From Paenibacillus senegalimassiliensis (GTDB lineage Bacteria; Bacillota; Bacilli; Paenibacillales; Paenibacillaceae): a DNA stretch of 64,000 bases. How positions within the stretch are numbered: the first letter of the stretch is position 1; each line of letters begins with the position of its first letter. Shown piece by piece: positions 25,535-34,661 of this stretch. The notes under the pieces are model-generated. The model worked only from the letters and a program-made list of their open reading frames with translations, did no database searches and was not told where the DNA came from. Where the stretch lies: NCBI RefSeq assembly GCF_001486585.1, contig NZ_LN909046.1:992001-1056000 (forward strand). Reading direction: 5' to 3'. The position numbers and the translations under genes were made by a program.

Positions 25535-25611
25535 AATTTTAGTATTTGGCGACAGAAGCGGGTTATTCTATAATTAGGCATATTACTGTTTCATAATAAA
25601 GGGGGACAAAG

Positions 25612-26880
25612 GTGAGCCGCACAGAACAATCCACTTCCAAGCCGTCGCCGAACCAGTGGCAAAGAGATGTCATTCTCTTTCTTAGCAGTCAGACTATTTC
25701 ATTATTTGGCTCTTCTCTGGTTCAGTACGCAATTATGTGGTACATTACGCTGAACACGAAGTCCGGCGTGATGATGACCCTCTATATTATTTGCGGCTTC
25801 ATCCCCACATTTTTGTTGTCTCCAGTAGCGGGGGTGTGGGCGGATCGGTACAACCGCAAGCGACTTATTATGCTGGCTGATGGCATGATTGCATTCTCCA
25901 CGCTCATATTAGCGCTCCTGTTCCTGGCGGGCTATGACGAGGCGTGGTTATTATTCGTGATTGCAGCAGTCCGTGCACTTGGTGCAGGTGTGCAGACACC
26001 GGCGGTCGGGGCAATTCTGCCGCAGATTGTACCAGCAGACAAGCTAACAAGAATTAATGGGATTAACGGAAGCCTGCAAGCCATCATTATGTTCGTGTCT
26101 CCAATCGTGAGCGCGGGGTTATTAACGGTCGCCACCATTGAGGCCATCTTCTTCATCGATGTCGTGACTGCGGCCCTCGCCATTCTGACATTGCTGCTGT
26201 TCTTTCGTATTCCCGTTCACCGTAAAGCAGCGGAGCATGCGACCACGGGATATTTTGATGATCTCAAGCAAGGGTTGGCTTATATCGGGAAGCAAGCTTA
26301 CCTGAAGGCGTTCTTTGCCTTCATGGCGGTGTTCTTCATTCTGATGGCCCCTGCCTCCTTCCTGACGCCCCTGCAAGTTACCAGAACCTTCGGTGATGAT
26401 GTCTGGCGACTAACGGCCATTGAGATTGTATTCTCTGTCGGGATGATGATAGGCGGAGCATTAATTGCAGCTTGGGGCGGTTTTAGAAATAAAGTTCATA
26501 CCATGACACTTGCCACTATCTTGATGGGAGTATGTACCTTTCTGCTTGGAGCGGTGCCTATCTTCTGGATCTACTTGGTGTTCATGGCCATCTTCGGCAT
26601 AGCGATGCCACTCTTGAACACACCAACCATGGTCATGATCCAGGAGAAGGTGGACGAGAACTATATGGGGCGTATCTTTGGAGTGTTCAGCATGATCTCC
26701 ACCTCCATGATGCCGTTGGGCATGTTGATTTTCGGTCCGATTGCCGATGTATTTCCGATTGAATGGTTACTGCTTGGCACAGGGGTGCTCATATTATTGC
26801 TATCCCTGATTTTGGTGCGGAACAAACCGTTGTTGGAAGCAGGCAAGCCATCGGTTGAACAGACGCCTGGTAATATTTGA
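25612..26880 (+). CDS. MFS transporter, macrolide-efflux/EntS-like group
   Basis: 422 residues from GTG 25612, preceded by GGGGG. Multiple hydrophobic segments consistent with 12 membrane helices; the MFS loop 2-3 signature is seen in AGVWADRYNRKRLIML. The N-terminal SQTISLFGSSLVQYAIMWYIT and central AVRALGAGVQTPAVGAILPQIV match the Mef/EntS branch of drug and siderophore exporters. It probably exports a small hydrophobic compound using proton motive force. Single gene with its own terminator; substrate unknown. Confidence 0.85.
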   Translation: MSRTEQSTSKPSPNQWQRDVILFLSSQTISLFGSSLVQYAIMWYITLNTKSGVMMTLYIICGFIPTFLLSPVAGVWADRYNRKRLIMLADGMIAFSTLILALLFLAGYDEAWLLFVIAAVRALGAGVQTPAVGAILPQIVPADKLTRINGINGSLQAIIMFVSPIVSAGLLTVATIEAIFFIDVVTAALAILTLLLFFRIPVHRKAAEHATTGYFDDLKQGLAYIGKQAYLKAFFAFMAVFFILMAPASFLTPLQVTRTFGDDVWRLTAIEIVFSVGMMIGGALIAAWGGFRNKVHTMTLATILMGVCTFLLGAVPIFWIYLVFMAIFGIAMPLLNTPTMVMIQEKVDENYMGRIFGVFSMISTSMMPLGMLIFGPIADVFPIEWLLLGTGVLILLLSLILVRNKPLLEAGKPSVEQTPGNI

Positions 26881-26882
26881 AG

Positions 26883-26918
26883 GAAGCGGTCCTTTTCTAG
26901 AGGGCCGCTTCTTTTTTA
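26883..26918 (+). terminator. Terminator after MFS gene
   Basis: GAAGCGGTCC pairs with GGGCCGCTTC, followed by CTTTTTT. Confidence 0.85.
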
Positions 26919-26969
26919 TTACTTGCAGCCAAAGAGATGTTCCTAGCTTGCGGAGATGAAGCACTCCGC

Positions 26970-27680
26970 TCAATTGGCCCGTCCTTTTAAGACGATATTA
27001 GCTGCTTTACCGAAATCCAGTGCTATTTTCCCAGTGAGGGCCATCGTCCGTTCGGCAAGGACCACGGCATTAACCCCGCAAGAGAAGAGGGCGATGTCGA
27101 AGCTGGCGGCATGGCTGGTAATCCAGTCTATGGTTTGCCGGTACTGTCCCCAATGGTCAAAAGGCAAGGCCTTGACAATATGCAGAGAATAGGGCGGTTG
27201 TTCAAGGCGTTGGTGCAGTTGTTCGGCCTCCCGGGTGACGATTAGAATGCGCCGTTGCTTGAGCAGCCTCCAGAACTCACGCATCTCTGCCAACTCACGA
27301 TTTACCCCGGCATGGCATATTAACGGAGGACTTAGATCAAAGTGACGGAATACCTGATCGGTTAACGGCCGCTTCAAGTAGTCGGGGGCCTTGATCATGT
27401 CATCGTTATATGGCAGAATGCCAACCACGGATGCATTTCGAATGGAGGCTGCAACCGCATCCCTTAAGGGAATGTTGGGCAGGTACAAGCCTTTCTGCCC
27501 CTTGCTGGCCTTAATGGCCCAGCGTTCCTCCAGAACCTTGCTTACCGGCCATACCGTATCCTGGGACAACACGAGGTTCTCTCCATCCCCGACGCGCACC
27601 AGAGAAAAAGGCTCTTTCTTCCAAAGAGCCTGGGACATGCGTTTTAATAAATCTCTACTTTCCAGAAATACCTGTTGCAT
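26970..27680 (-). CDS. GT-D fold glycosyltransferase-like protein
   Basis: 236 residues. The N-terminal SLVRVGDGENLVLS contains the D-x-E motif (Asp32, Glu34) that marks GT-D (DUF1792-type) glycosyltransferases, where it binds the metal-nucleotide sugar. ILPYNDDMIKAPDY and the C-terminal DIALFSCGVNAVVLAER fit the same family, known from glycosylation of serine-rich repeat proteins and found in spore-former glycosylation loci. A GGATGGAG ribosome site precedes ATG 27680. It is divergent from the next glycosyltransferase, with a 207-base gap that contains a ten-base inverted repeat (ATTATTGTGC at 27742, GCACAATAAT at 27780). Acceptor unknown. Confidence 0.72.
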   Translation of the reverse strand: MQQVFLESRDLLKRMSQALWKKEPFSLVRVGDGENLVLSQDTVWPVSKVLEERWAIKASKGQKGLYLPNIPLRDAVAASIRNASVVGILPYNDDMIKAPDYLKRPLTDQVFRHFDLSPPLICHAGVNRELAEMREFWRLLKQRRILIVTREAEQLHQRLEQPPYSLHIVKALPFDHWGQYRQTIDWITSHAASFDIALFSCGVNAVVLAERTMALTGKIALDFGKAANIVLKGRAN

Positions 27681-27887
27681 GCCAACTCCATCCCTTCACA
27701 TGACGTATGGATCTCTTTACTCTATGTAGCTAGCTGGTGAAATTATTGTGCGGCTATCCTGACCGAGGCCCGGACTGTGGCACAATAATCTATATTTTGC
27801 CGGAATTGCTGCATATGTCCTGTCGGTTTGGCCACCTGAAGCATAAAGTACAACACCGGTGGTTTCAACGATGAAGGAGGAGAGTGC

Positions 27888-28577
27888 ATGTCAAGAAAGG
27901 TGATTATTGAGACGAATTTCAATACCTTCGGTTTTGATCCGCAGCGCTTGACCAAGGAGTGGCTGGTGAACCGAATGGAGATTTTTCGCACCTATACGCT
28001 TCGTTCCCTGAAGGCGCAAACCAATCAGAATTTTATGGCTATATTAAAAATTGCACCTGGCACAGAGAAATTCGTTGCCGATATTCTGGCGAGTCAAAGC
28101 CCGCTGCCCAAGAATATCTGGTTCGGTACCAATAAGGACAGCGTGAAAGTGATTTCGTCCTTTGCCGGTAATAGTGAGGATTTATATATTGCCCGCCTGG
28201 ATTCCGACGATTTGTATCATCGTACTTATGTACAGCAACTGTATGATGTCAAGCCGAAAGCAGACACGATGGCCTTGACCAATCAGAATGGATATCTGTG
28301 GGATAGCGTAGCAGGTGAAATGGCACCAACCTTTCACCGTTCGCCACAATTTTATGTTTTCTTGTACAAGACGGCGGAATATCTATCAGGCTACCGCGTG
28401 AAATTACCGGGAAGAGGCACCCATGGTAATGTGGTTGATCTGCCCCATGAATTGTTGGCTCCCCGCAATTATGTAAATGTGGTGCACGCCACCAATACCT
28501 CCAAGAAGAAGGTTCCCCCGCGGGATCGGCTGAGTCCGCCAGAGATTCAGCGGGTGCTGAAGGAATTTATGGTCTAA
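27888..28577 (+). CDS. Glycosyltransferase, putative rhamnosyltransferase-like (GT-A)
   Basis: 229 residues. RLDSDDLYH (Asp105-Asp108) is the DxD metal-nucleotide-sugar motif of GT-A enzymes; NRMEIFRTYTLRSLKAQTNQNF matches the putative rhamnosyltransferase family that has a GT2-like fold. No signal peptide or membrane helix, so cytosolic. RBS AAGGAGGAG upstream of ATG 27888. A methyltransferase gene follows after 40 bases, suggesting that a sugar is transferred and then methylated. Confidence 0.75.
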   Translation: MSRKVIIETNFNTFGFDPQRLTKEWLVNRMEIFRTYTLRSLKAQTNQNFMAILKIAPGTEKFVADILASQSPLPKNIWFGTNKDSVKVISSFAGNSEDLYIARLDSDDLYHRTYVQQLYDVKPKADTMALTNQNGYLWDSVAGEMAPTFHRSPQFYVFLYKTAEYLSGYRVKLPGRGTHGNVVDLPHELLAPRNYVNVVHATNTSKKKVPPRDRLSPPEIQRVLKEFMV

Positions 28578-28617
28578 GGGCGGGACATTCTGAGGGGAGA
28601 GGGGAGGCGATTGATAG

Positions 28618-29373
28618 ATGGCTATTCATGATCGGGTGAGCGAGCGTTATTACGGGCTGGTTAATTCGGTGGAATCCCATGAATCGACCCGGGCCAGGGT
28701 ACACTGGATATGCCGTTCGGTTACCGGCCAGACAGTGCTTGATGTAGGCTGTAGTCAAGGGATTACCGCAATTTTGCTGGCGCGAGAAGGATTGCGAGTA
28801 ACCGGCATCGATCTCGAAGAGAAGAGCATCCAGTACGCGCGTCAAGAATTGGCCAAGGAATCCGTCTCCGTGCGAGCCAAGGCCCAATTCAAGCTAATGG
28901 ACATCACGGATTGGAAGGGGAAGGGTAGCTTCGACTCTATTATTTTGGGAGAGATTCTGGAGCATTTTGCCCGGCCGGAGACGCTGCTGGAACATGCTCA
29001 CCGGCTGCTCGTAGACGATGGGACGCTGGTAGTGACGGTGCCTTACGGATACCATCCTTTTTATGATCATAAGCAGACGTTTTATGCCGGGAATCTGGCG
29101 GTTTGTCTGAATCCCTATTTCGAGATACAGAAGGTAGAACTACAGCATAAATATTTGTGCTGTGTGGCTCGCAAACGTAGTCATCTCAAGCGGGGGGGCC
29201 TACCGGATGCGCCTAGTTTAATGGCCTGGATGCAGTTCGACTGTCGGCAGTTTGCTTTGCTGGAGCAGCAGCATCAGCAAGCGATGGAACGACGGAAGAA
29301 ATCACTGGATCAGCTTTCGGAGCAATTAAAGACGTTGCGTAAGGAGAAGGCGGAGGCCAGCCAAGGCGGATAA
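28618..29373 (+). CDS. Class I SAM-dependent methyltransferase with C-terminal coiled coil
   Basis: 251 residues. Motif I VLDVGCSQGITAILLA (~40-55), motif II acidic residue in VTGIDLEEKS, and motif IV DSIILGEILEHFARPETLLEHA as in UbiG/Methyltransf_11 enzymes. From ~215 the chain is a charged Gln/Lys/Glu-rich coiled coil (HQQAMERRKKSLDQL), a feature of methyltransferases in surface-glycan clusters. It lies downstream of a glycosyltransferase with GGGAGG before ATG 28618; I infer O-methylation of a glycan or a glycosylated protein. The acceptor cannot be told from sequence. Confidence 0.83.
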   Translation: MAIHDRVSERYYGLVNSVESHESTRARVHWICRSVTGQTVLDVGCSQGITAILLAREGLRVTGIDLEEKSIQYARQELAKESVSVRAKAQFKLMDITDWKGKGSFDSIILGEILEHFARPETLLEHAHRLLVDDGTLVVTVPYGYHPFYDHKQTFYAGNLAVCLNPYFEIQKVELQHKYLCCVARKRSHLKRGGLPDAPSLMAWMQFDCRQFALLEQQHQQAMERRKKSLDQLSEQLKTLRKEKAEASQGG

Positions 29374-29400
29374 GTGTTGATTGTCAGCTAGCAATAAGGT

Positions 29401-29431
29401 GAAATAAGCCACTAGTGAAGTGGCTTATTTC
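29401..29431 (+). terminator. Hairpin after methyltransferase
   Basis: GAAATAAGCCACT and AGTGGCTTATTTC form a perfect 13-bp stem with loop AGTGA. The A/T outer part lets it work in both directions. Confidence 0.8.
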
Positions 29432-29447
29432 ATGTTATTCGCAGATA

Positions 29448-29487
29448 AGCCAAGCCCTGAGGAGATAACCTCAGGACCTGGCTTCGG
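29448..29487 (-). terminator. Hairpin after the 140-residue minus-strand gene
   Basis: AAGCC ... CCTGAGG and CCTCAGG ... TGGCTT pair around a short AT loop, 17 bases past the stop of the minus-strand gene. Confidence 0.6.
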
Positions 29488-29503
29488 ATGATGAACCAAG
29501 AAG

Positions 29504-29926
29504 TTAGTCGGAGATCAGAATGCCGTCAAAGTTCTCCGGTCCGACCCGAATTGTTCCCAGAAGGTTGGACGAGACGAAGGCAGTATAAGTCAACTGGGGA
29601 GTCAACGGAGGATTGAAATCGTCGGCAGAGAATGTGAGAAGCTGCGGTGCCAGTACAGAAAGGTTAAATGTGGAAGAAGCGCTATATACGACCGGATCGG
29701 TCGGCAGCGTTCCCCTAACCACCGTAATCGTGATCGCAACCAGGGCTAATGGGAGCTGAAGCGCAATCGTTCCCTTTAACTGAACACGCGGCACTCCTAC
29801 CGCTCCTTGGGTAATCAACCCGATTTGTCCGAAGAGCTGCGGGGTGTTGATTACAAGAATCGGGATAGCGATGGAGTTGGCGGTACTGGCATTCTGCGAG
29901 GTTCTACCATCAATAAGAGTAGGCAT
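29504..29926 (-). CDS. Small beta-rich protein of unknown function, possibly spore-surface
   Basis: 140 residues, excellent RBS (AAAGGAGGG) before the ATG. No signal peptide, no cysteine, low charge, many Thr/Ser/Val/Leu alternations (QLKGTIALQLPLALVAITIT; LTYTAFVSSNLLGTIRVGPE), which suggests an all-beta sandwich. The general look is that of exosporium or spore-surface proteins of the BclA C-terminal/BxpB kind, but I see no decisive motif and do not assign a name. It sits beside a glycosyltransferase/methyltransferase group, which would suit a glycosylated spore-surface role; this is inference. Confidence 0.6.
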   Translation of the reverse strand: MPTLIDGRTSQNASTANSIAIPILVINTPQLFGQIGLITQGAVGVPRVQLKGTIALQLPLALVAITITVVRGTLPTDPVVYSASSTFNLSVLAPQLLTFSADDFNPPLTPQLTYTAFVSSNLLGTIRVGPENFDGILISD

Positions 29927-30017
29927 ATAGTATCCCTCCTTTACTGTCAGGATACTCTAGCATATGTCACAGATCATATGTTTCTTGGATGAAACGGCAT
30001 ATTTTCATAGAGAAGGA

Positions 30018-31187
30018 CTAGCGCCGTACTGCTGCTACAAACCGCTCCAGCGCCTCTGTCAGCAAGGAACGGGGGCAGGCCAGATTAATTCTCAGGAAGC
30101 CTTCTCCGTTCGTCCCATAGACAGAGCCTTCGGTAAATGCGACTTTGGCCTGGCGGTACATCAGTTGTTTCAATTCAGTCCCGCTAAGGCCAAGCTTCCT
30201 ATAATCCACCCAGAGCAGGTAGGTTCCTTCGGACAACATGGGCTGTACCTCGGGGAGATGGGTAGATAGATATTTTATCGTATAGTCGCGATTGTCCTGT
30301 ACGTAGTCAAGCACCGCTTCGAGCCAGTCCTCGCTTTGATTATAGGCTGCAATCGTTGCCGCAGGGCCAAAGTAATTGACTGAACCGAGGGCCAATGCCT
30401 TCAGCCGGTCGTTGAACCTGCGCCGTAGTTCAGTATTGGAAATAACCGTAAAGGCGGTAGCCAATCCCGGGATATTAAAAGTCTTGGAAGGAGCCAGGCA
30501 GGTAACCGTCATTTGAGCATGAGCCTCGGATAGCGAAGCGAATGGTAAATGGCGCTGCTCGCGGAACACCAGATCGCAATGGATCTCATCGGCTACCACC
30601 TTAACGCCGTAACGGGTACAGAGACTACCCACTTGCTCCAGCTCTTCCCGGGTCCATACCCGGCCACCGGGGTTGTGGGGACTGCACAGCAGCAGCAGCT
30701 TAGCCCCGTCCTGCATCAGAGCTTCAAGCTCGCTGTAGTTCATGCGATACTGCCCGTTCTCCAGGATGAGCGGATTCTCCGCAACCTTCCGATCATTCCT
30801 GCGGATGACGTCATAGAAGGGGTTGTACACGGGAGGCTGCACAATGATGGCATCCCCTGGCGCTGTTAAGGCCTGTACAGCTATGCTCAGCGCAGGTACT
30901 ACTCCTGGCGCATCCGTTAGCCAGGCCGAGTCAATCTCCCAGTCATGACGACGGGAGAACCAGCCTGTGATGGCATCCAGATATTCCTGGGGACGGAGTG
31001 TGTACCCGTAAATGCCATGTTTGCTACGTTCGGTAACAGCTTCAACAATGGCCGGTGCGCAGGCAAAGTCCATGTCTGCTACCCAAAGCGGCAACACGTC
31101 TTGATCGCCGAACAATTGCTGTCCTGTATCCCACTTCTCGGACCAGGTTCCCCGCCGAGGTATCCTTTCATCCAAACGGTAGTTCAT
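30018..31187 (-). CDS. MalY/PatB-type PLP-dependent cystathionine beta-lyase / aminotransferase
   Basis: 389 residues, fold type I PLP enzyme. The start PRRGTWSEKWD and PLWVADMDF are signatures of the MalY/PatB branch; the cofactor Lys is in APSKTFNIPGL, with CSPHNPGGRVW (Asn/Pro loop) and VVADEIHCDL (Asp that binds the pyridine). Members cleave C-S bonds of cystathionine or cysteine conjugates to give pyruvate, ammonia and a thiol, and some have regulatory side roles. It ends a two-gene minus-strand group with the carbonic anhydrase 20 bases upstream. Confidence 0.92.
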   Translation of the reverse strand: MNYRLDERIPRRGTWSEKWDTGQQLFGDQDVLPLWVADMDFACAPAIVEAVTERSKHGIYGYTLRPQEYLDAITGWFSRRHDWEIDSAWLTDAPGVVPALSIAVQALTAPGDAIIVQPPVYNPFYDVIRRNDRKVAENPLILENGQYRMNYSELEALMQDGAKLLLLCSPHNPGGRVWTREELEQVGSLCTRYGVKVVADEIHCDLVFREQRHLPFASLSEAHAQMTVTCLAPSKTFNIPGLATAFTVISNTELRRRFNDRLKALALGSVNYFGPAATIAAYNQSEDWLEAVLDYVQDNRDYTIKYLSTHLPEVQPMLSEGTYLLWVDYRKLGLSGTELKQLMYRQAKVAFTEGSVYGTNGEGFLRINLACPRSLLTEALERFVAAVRR

Positions 31188-31207
31188 CTTATGCTTCCAT
31201 CCCTTCC

Positions 31208-31783
31208 TTATAGCTCAGGCATGTGCTCGTATCCATCAATGATTAACTCCAGTTCGCCTGTCACCGAATCGATCAGCATCCCATGTACAGGAATATCTGC
31301 GGGCAGGAGAGGGTGTCTTCTGACAATATTCACCGTTTGAATGATGCCTTCCTTCTCATTCTCGAATCCTCGCAGCCATTTCTTAAGCTTGATTCCGGAA
31401 TTCTCCAGCGTATTCAGCACATCATCGTTGATGCCCCGCTCCCGAATGGAGTCGATGACGTGGTCCGAGTTCAAGGCAGCCATACCACAGCCTGTGTGTC
31501 CCACAATGAACACTTCTTCAGCATGTAGCTCATATATGGCTACGATGAGACTACGCATGACACTCCCGAAGGGCTGGGATATGATAGCTCCTGCGTTCTT
31601 GATCAGCTTGACATCGCCATTGCGAAGATCCATCGCTTTAGGCAGAAGCTCAACGAGCCGTGTATCCATGCAGGTCACGATCGCAATTTTTTTCTCTGGG
31701 AATTTATCTGTCAAATACTTCTCGTATTCCTTGCCTTCAACGAATTTACGGTTGAAATCCAGAATCGAATGCAGTTGGTTCAT
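31208..31783 (-). CDS. Beta-class carbonic anhydrase
   Basis: 191 residues. Zinc ligands and catalytic dyad are in place: Cys38-x-Asp40-x-Arg42 (VTCMDTRL) and His96-x2-Cys99 (GHTGCGM). It is of the short YtiB-like type. The enzyme interconverts CO2 and bicarbonate in the cytoplasm. The MalY/PatB-like gene follows closely, so they are probably co-transcribed, though no metabolic link is evident. Confidence 0.93.
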   Translation of the reverse strand: MNQLHSILDFNRKFVEGKEYEKYLTDKFPEKKIAIVTCMDTRLVELLPKAMDLRNGDVKLIKNAGAIISQPFGSVMRSLIVAIYELHAEEVFIVGHTGCGMAALNSDHVIDSIRERGINDDVLNTLENSGIKLKKWLRGFENEKEGIIQTVNIVRRHPLLPADIPVHGMLIDSVTGELELIIDGYEHMPEL

Positions 31784-31901
31784 CTGACCTGCCTCCTTTG
31801 TTTAGCTAAGTTCCTATCTTAAAATTTGATTATACGGATTGTTAAAAGTATCATCAAGAGTAGCAATAAAATAATTTCAACTCGCAAAGGTGGGAGATGT
31901 C

Positions 31902-33419
31902 ATGAAGCAGGAAACGGCCGAGAAGTGGGAGCTCTTTCGGACACTTCTACAGAAGATTAGCGCTTATGAGGAAGCAGTAGCCCTGATGAACTGGGATTTA
32001 CGTACGGGAGCGCCGCGCAAAGGAGCGGAGACTCGGGCAGCAACCATCGGCTTATTGTCGACGGAAGCCTTCAAGCTGCAAACCTCTGCGGAGATGGGAG
32101 AATATCTCTCCTACCTCAACCATGCCACGGTTCTGGGCGAACTGGATGATGTTCAGCGTCGCATGGTTCTGGAAGTTCAAGAAGATTATGATCGCAGTAT
32201 CAAGATTCCGGCTCAGAAATTTCAGGAGTATACGGAATTAACCGCTCATGCGGAAACGCTGTGGGAAGACTTCAAGGAAGATAGTGATTTCGCCGGATTT
32301 GAGCCTTACTTAACGCAGATTGTGGACAAGACACAAGAGTTTATCGATTACTGGGGACCGCGAGCGACCCGCTACGATACGCTGCTGCACATGTATGAAC
32401 CGGACTTGACGGTAGAGAAGGTCGATCAGGTGTTCGGCCAACTGCGTGATCGGTTGGTTCCGCTGGTGGAGGCAGTCACTGCCGCCAAGAACAAACCGGA
32501 GGCTCCATTTCTGGATCAGTTGTTCGACAAAGAGCAGCAGGAGAAGTTCAGCCGCTTCCTGCTGGAGCAGATCGGCTATGATTTTGAAGCCGGTCGAATC
32601 GACGAAACCGTCCATCCGTTTGAGACGACTATTAATCATGGGGATGTACGTATTACGACCAACTACAAGCAGGATGACGTGACCAGTGCCATCTTTAGCT
32701 CCTTGCATGAAGGCGGTCATGCTCTGTACGAGCAAAATGTTGCTGAAGACCTGGCGGGTTCACCGCTGGGCCAAGGGACATCCATGGGGATTCATGAATC
32801 GCAATCCCGCTTCTGGGAGAACGTGGTCGGACGGAGCTTGCCTTTCTGGCAGCGGTACTTTGGTGATTTGCAGCAGCATTTTCCAACTGAGCTGAAGGAT
32901 GTGAACGCAGAGCAGTTCTATCGCGGGTCTAATCGCGTAGAGAATTCGTTGATTCGCATTGAAGCCGACGAGTTGACCTACAATCTGCATATTATTATCC
33001 GCTATGAGATTGAGAAGATGCTGTTTAACGAGGGGCTGGCCGTGAGTGAGCTGCCTAAGGTATGGAATGAGAAATACAAATCCTACCTTGGCCTGACTCC
33101 GCCAAATGATGGACTTGGCGTGCTGCAGGACGTGCATTGGTCCGGCGGGTTATTCGGTTACTTCCCGTCCTATGCGCTGGGGAATATGTATGCTGCGCAG
33201 ATTACGCACACCTTGCGAAAGGAGTTGCCGCAGTTTGAAGGATTTATCGCCGAGGGTAACTTCCTGCCGATTAAGGAATGGCTGACGGACAAAATTTATA
33301 AATACGGCAAGAGCCGCAAGCCTTCGGAGATTATCCTGGCTGTAACCGGTGAAGAGTTGAACCCGGATTATCTGGCTGATTATCTGGAAGAAAAATTTAA
33401 AGCCATTTACGGATTCTAA
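31902..33419 (+). CDS. M32 family carboxypeptidase (Taq type)
   Basis: 505 residues from ATG 31902, with GGTGGGAG six bases upstream; an upstream in-frame GTG at 31890 lies within that site. Zinc motif HEGGH at 269-273 (SLHEGGHALYEQ), with the third ligand Glu in GIHESQSRFWEN, and IRIEADELTYNLHIIIRYEIE typical of M32. These metal enzymes remove C-terminal residues from peptides in the cytoplasm. Single gene with its own terminator. Confidence 0.94.
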   Translation: MKQETAEKWELFRTLLQKISAYEEAVALMNWDLRTGAPRKGAETRAATIGLLSTEAFKLQTSAEMGEYLSYLNHATVLGELDDVQRRMVLEVQEDYDRSIKIPAQKFQEYTELTAHAETLWEDFKEDSDFAGFEPYLTQIVDKTQEFIDYWGPRATRYDTLLHMYEPDLTVEKVDQVFGQLRDRLVPLVEAVTAAKNKPEAPFLDQLFDKEQQEKFSRFLLEQIGYDFEAGRIDETVHPFETTINHGDVRITTNYKQDDVTSAIFSSLHEGGHALYEQNVAEDLAGSPLGQGTSMGIHESQSRFWENVVGRSLPFWQRYFGDLQQHFPTELKDVNAEQFYRGSNRVENSLIRIEADELTYNLHIIIRYEIEKMLFNEGLAVSELPKVWNEKYKSYLGLTPPNDGLGVLQDVHWSGGLFGYFPSYALGNMYAAQITHTLRKELPQFEGFIAEGNFLPIKEWLTDKIYKYGKSRKPSEIILAVTGEELNPDYLADYLEEKFKAIYGF

Positions 33420-33470
33420 AGTATCTAACCCATCTAAAGTTTCCGGTTGATCTGGTGACCATCTGACGAC

Positions 33471-33516
33471 AAAGCCGCTGCTGAAATGGAGTAATCCACT
33501 TTGGTAGCGGCTTTTT
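33471..33516 (+). terminator. Terminator after M32 carboxypeptidase
   Basis: AAAGCCGCT ... AGCGGCTTTTT with an inner TGGA/TCCA pair in the loop. Confidence 0.75.
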
Positions 33517-33602
33517 GTTATGTCCAAGGGGGAGGCGTCCGGCCTTAACCTTTTGCCTAGCCTGTGCATATTATTTAGTATTTGGAAGGAGAGGTGAACG
33601 GT

Positions 33603-34607
33603 ATGAGCAAAGGCCATGCCGGATTATGGCTTGCCCTCGTCTTGCTCCTGACCGCTGCCTTGAGCGGCTGTGGAGATAACGGTCAAGCGACTAAGATCAA
33701 AATCGGGGAAGTGACCCGTTCGGTATTCTATGCACCCCAATACGTTGCTTTGGCCCAAGGTTTTTTTGCCGAAGAGGGACTTGATGTTGAACTGCAAACC
33801 ACCGCAGGTGGGGATAAGACGATGACGGCATTATTGTCAGGAGCCATCGATGTGGCACTCGTTGGTTCAGAAACATCAATTTATGTGTATCAGCAGGGCT
33901 CTGAGGACCCGGTCATCAATTTCGCCCAACTGACGCAGACGGACGGCACGTTTCTAGTGTCACGCGAAGAGATTAGTGATTTTGATTGGGAGATGTTGAA
34001 GGGAAGTACCTTTCTGGGCCAGCGGAAGGGCGGCATGCCGCAAATGGCTGGGGAATTCACCTTGCGCAAGCATGGAATTGATCCGCATCAGGATCTGAAT
34101 CTGATTCAAAATATTGACTTTGCCAACATTACGGCAGCATTCGTCTCCGGCACGGGGCAGTTTGTCCAGTTGTTTGAGCCTCAGGCCTCCATTATTGAGC
34201 GGGAGGGCAAAGGGGATGTAGTTGCCTCCTTCGGCACGGAGAGCGGGCAATTGCCCTACACGGTGTTCATGACGCGCCAAAGCTATATTACCGATCACGC
34301 TGACTCGGTCCAACGCTTCACGAATGCCGTTCACAAGGCGCAACGCTGGGTGCAGTCCCATACGCCGGAGGAGACCGCGGCCGTGATCGCTCCTTATTTT
34401 AAAGATACGGATATGGATATTCTGGTTAGTTCTATTCAGCGTTACTTGGAACAGGATACCTATGCCAAGACGCCGGCTCTGGAAGAAGAAGCCTGGAATA
34501 ACCTGCTGGATGTGATGGAGGGAGCAGGGGAATTGAACGAACGGGTAGATGCTGGAACGCTCGTTAACAATGGATTTGCGGAGAAGGCTGTGGAGACGGC
34601 AAAATAA
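33603..34607 (+). CDS. ABC transporter substrate-binding lipoprotein, NMT1/SsuA-like (YtlA type)
   Basis: 334 residues. Signal peptide with lipobox LSGC (Cys23). The body matches the NMT1/THI5-like binding-protein family (YAPQYVALAQGFFAEEGLDV; GGDKTMTALLSGAIDVALVG), which covers sulfonate, thiamine-precursor and nitrate binders. The run GSTFLGQRKGGMPQMAGEF is typical of the YtlA group in Bacillales, whose ligand is not settled. AAGGAGAGG before the ATG. The ATPase and permease genes follow in order, giving a complete importer. Confidence 0.87.
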   Translation: MSKGHAGLWLALVLLLTAALSGCGDNGQATKIKIGEVTRSVFYAPQYVALAQGFFAEEGLDVELQTTAGGDKTMTALLSGAIDVALVGSETSIYVYQQGSEDPVINFAQLTQTDGTFLVSREEISDFDWEMLKGSTFLGQRKGGMPQMAGEFTLRKHGIDPHQDLNLIQNIDFANITAAFVSGTGQFVQLFEPQASIIEREGKGDVVASFGTESGQLPYTVFMTRQSYITDHADSVQRFTNAVHKAQRWVQSHTPEETAAVIAPYFKDTDMDILVSSIQRYLEQDTYAKTPALEEEAWNNLLDVMEGAGELNERVDAGTLVNNGFAEKAVETAK

Positions 34608-34661
34608 GCGGCTTGGCACGCAGTACATTCATCAAATACGGAAAGGGGACGTGAGCATTTG

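Noticed and set aside
27742..27789. Terminator or riboswitch in the gap between the two glycosyltransferase genes
   Set aside because: Only a ten-base inverted repeat with a 28-base loop and no T run was seen; there is no matching riboswitch core.
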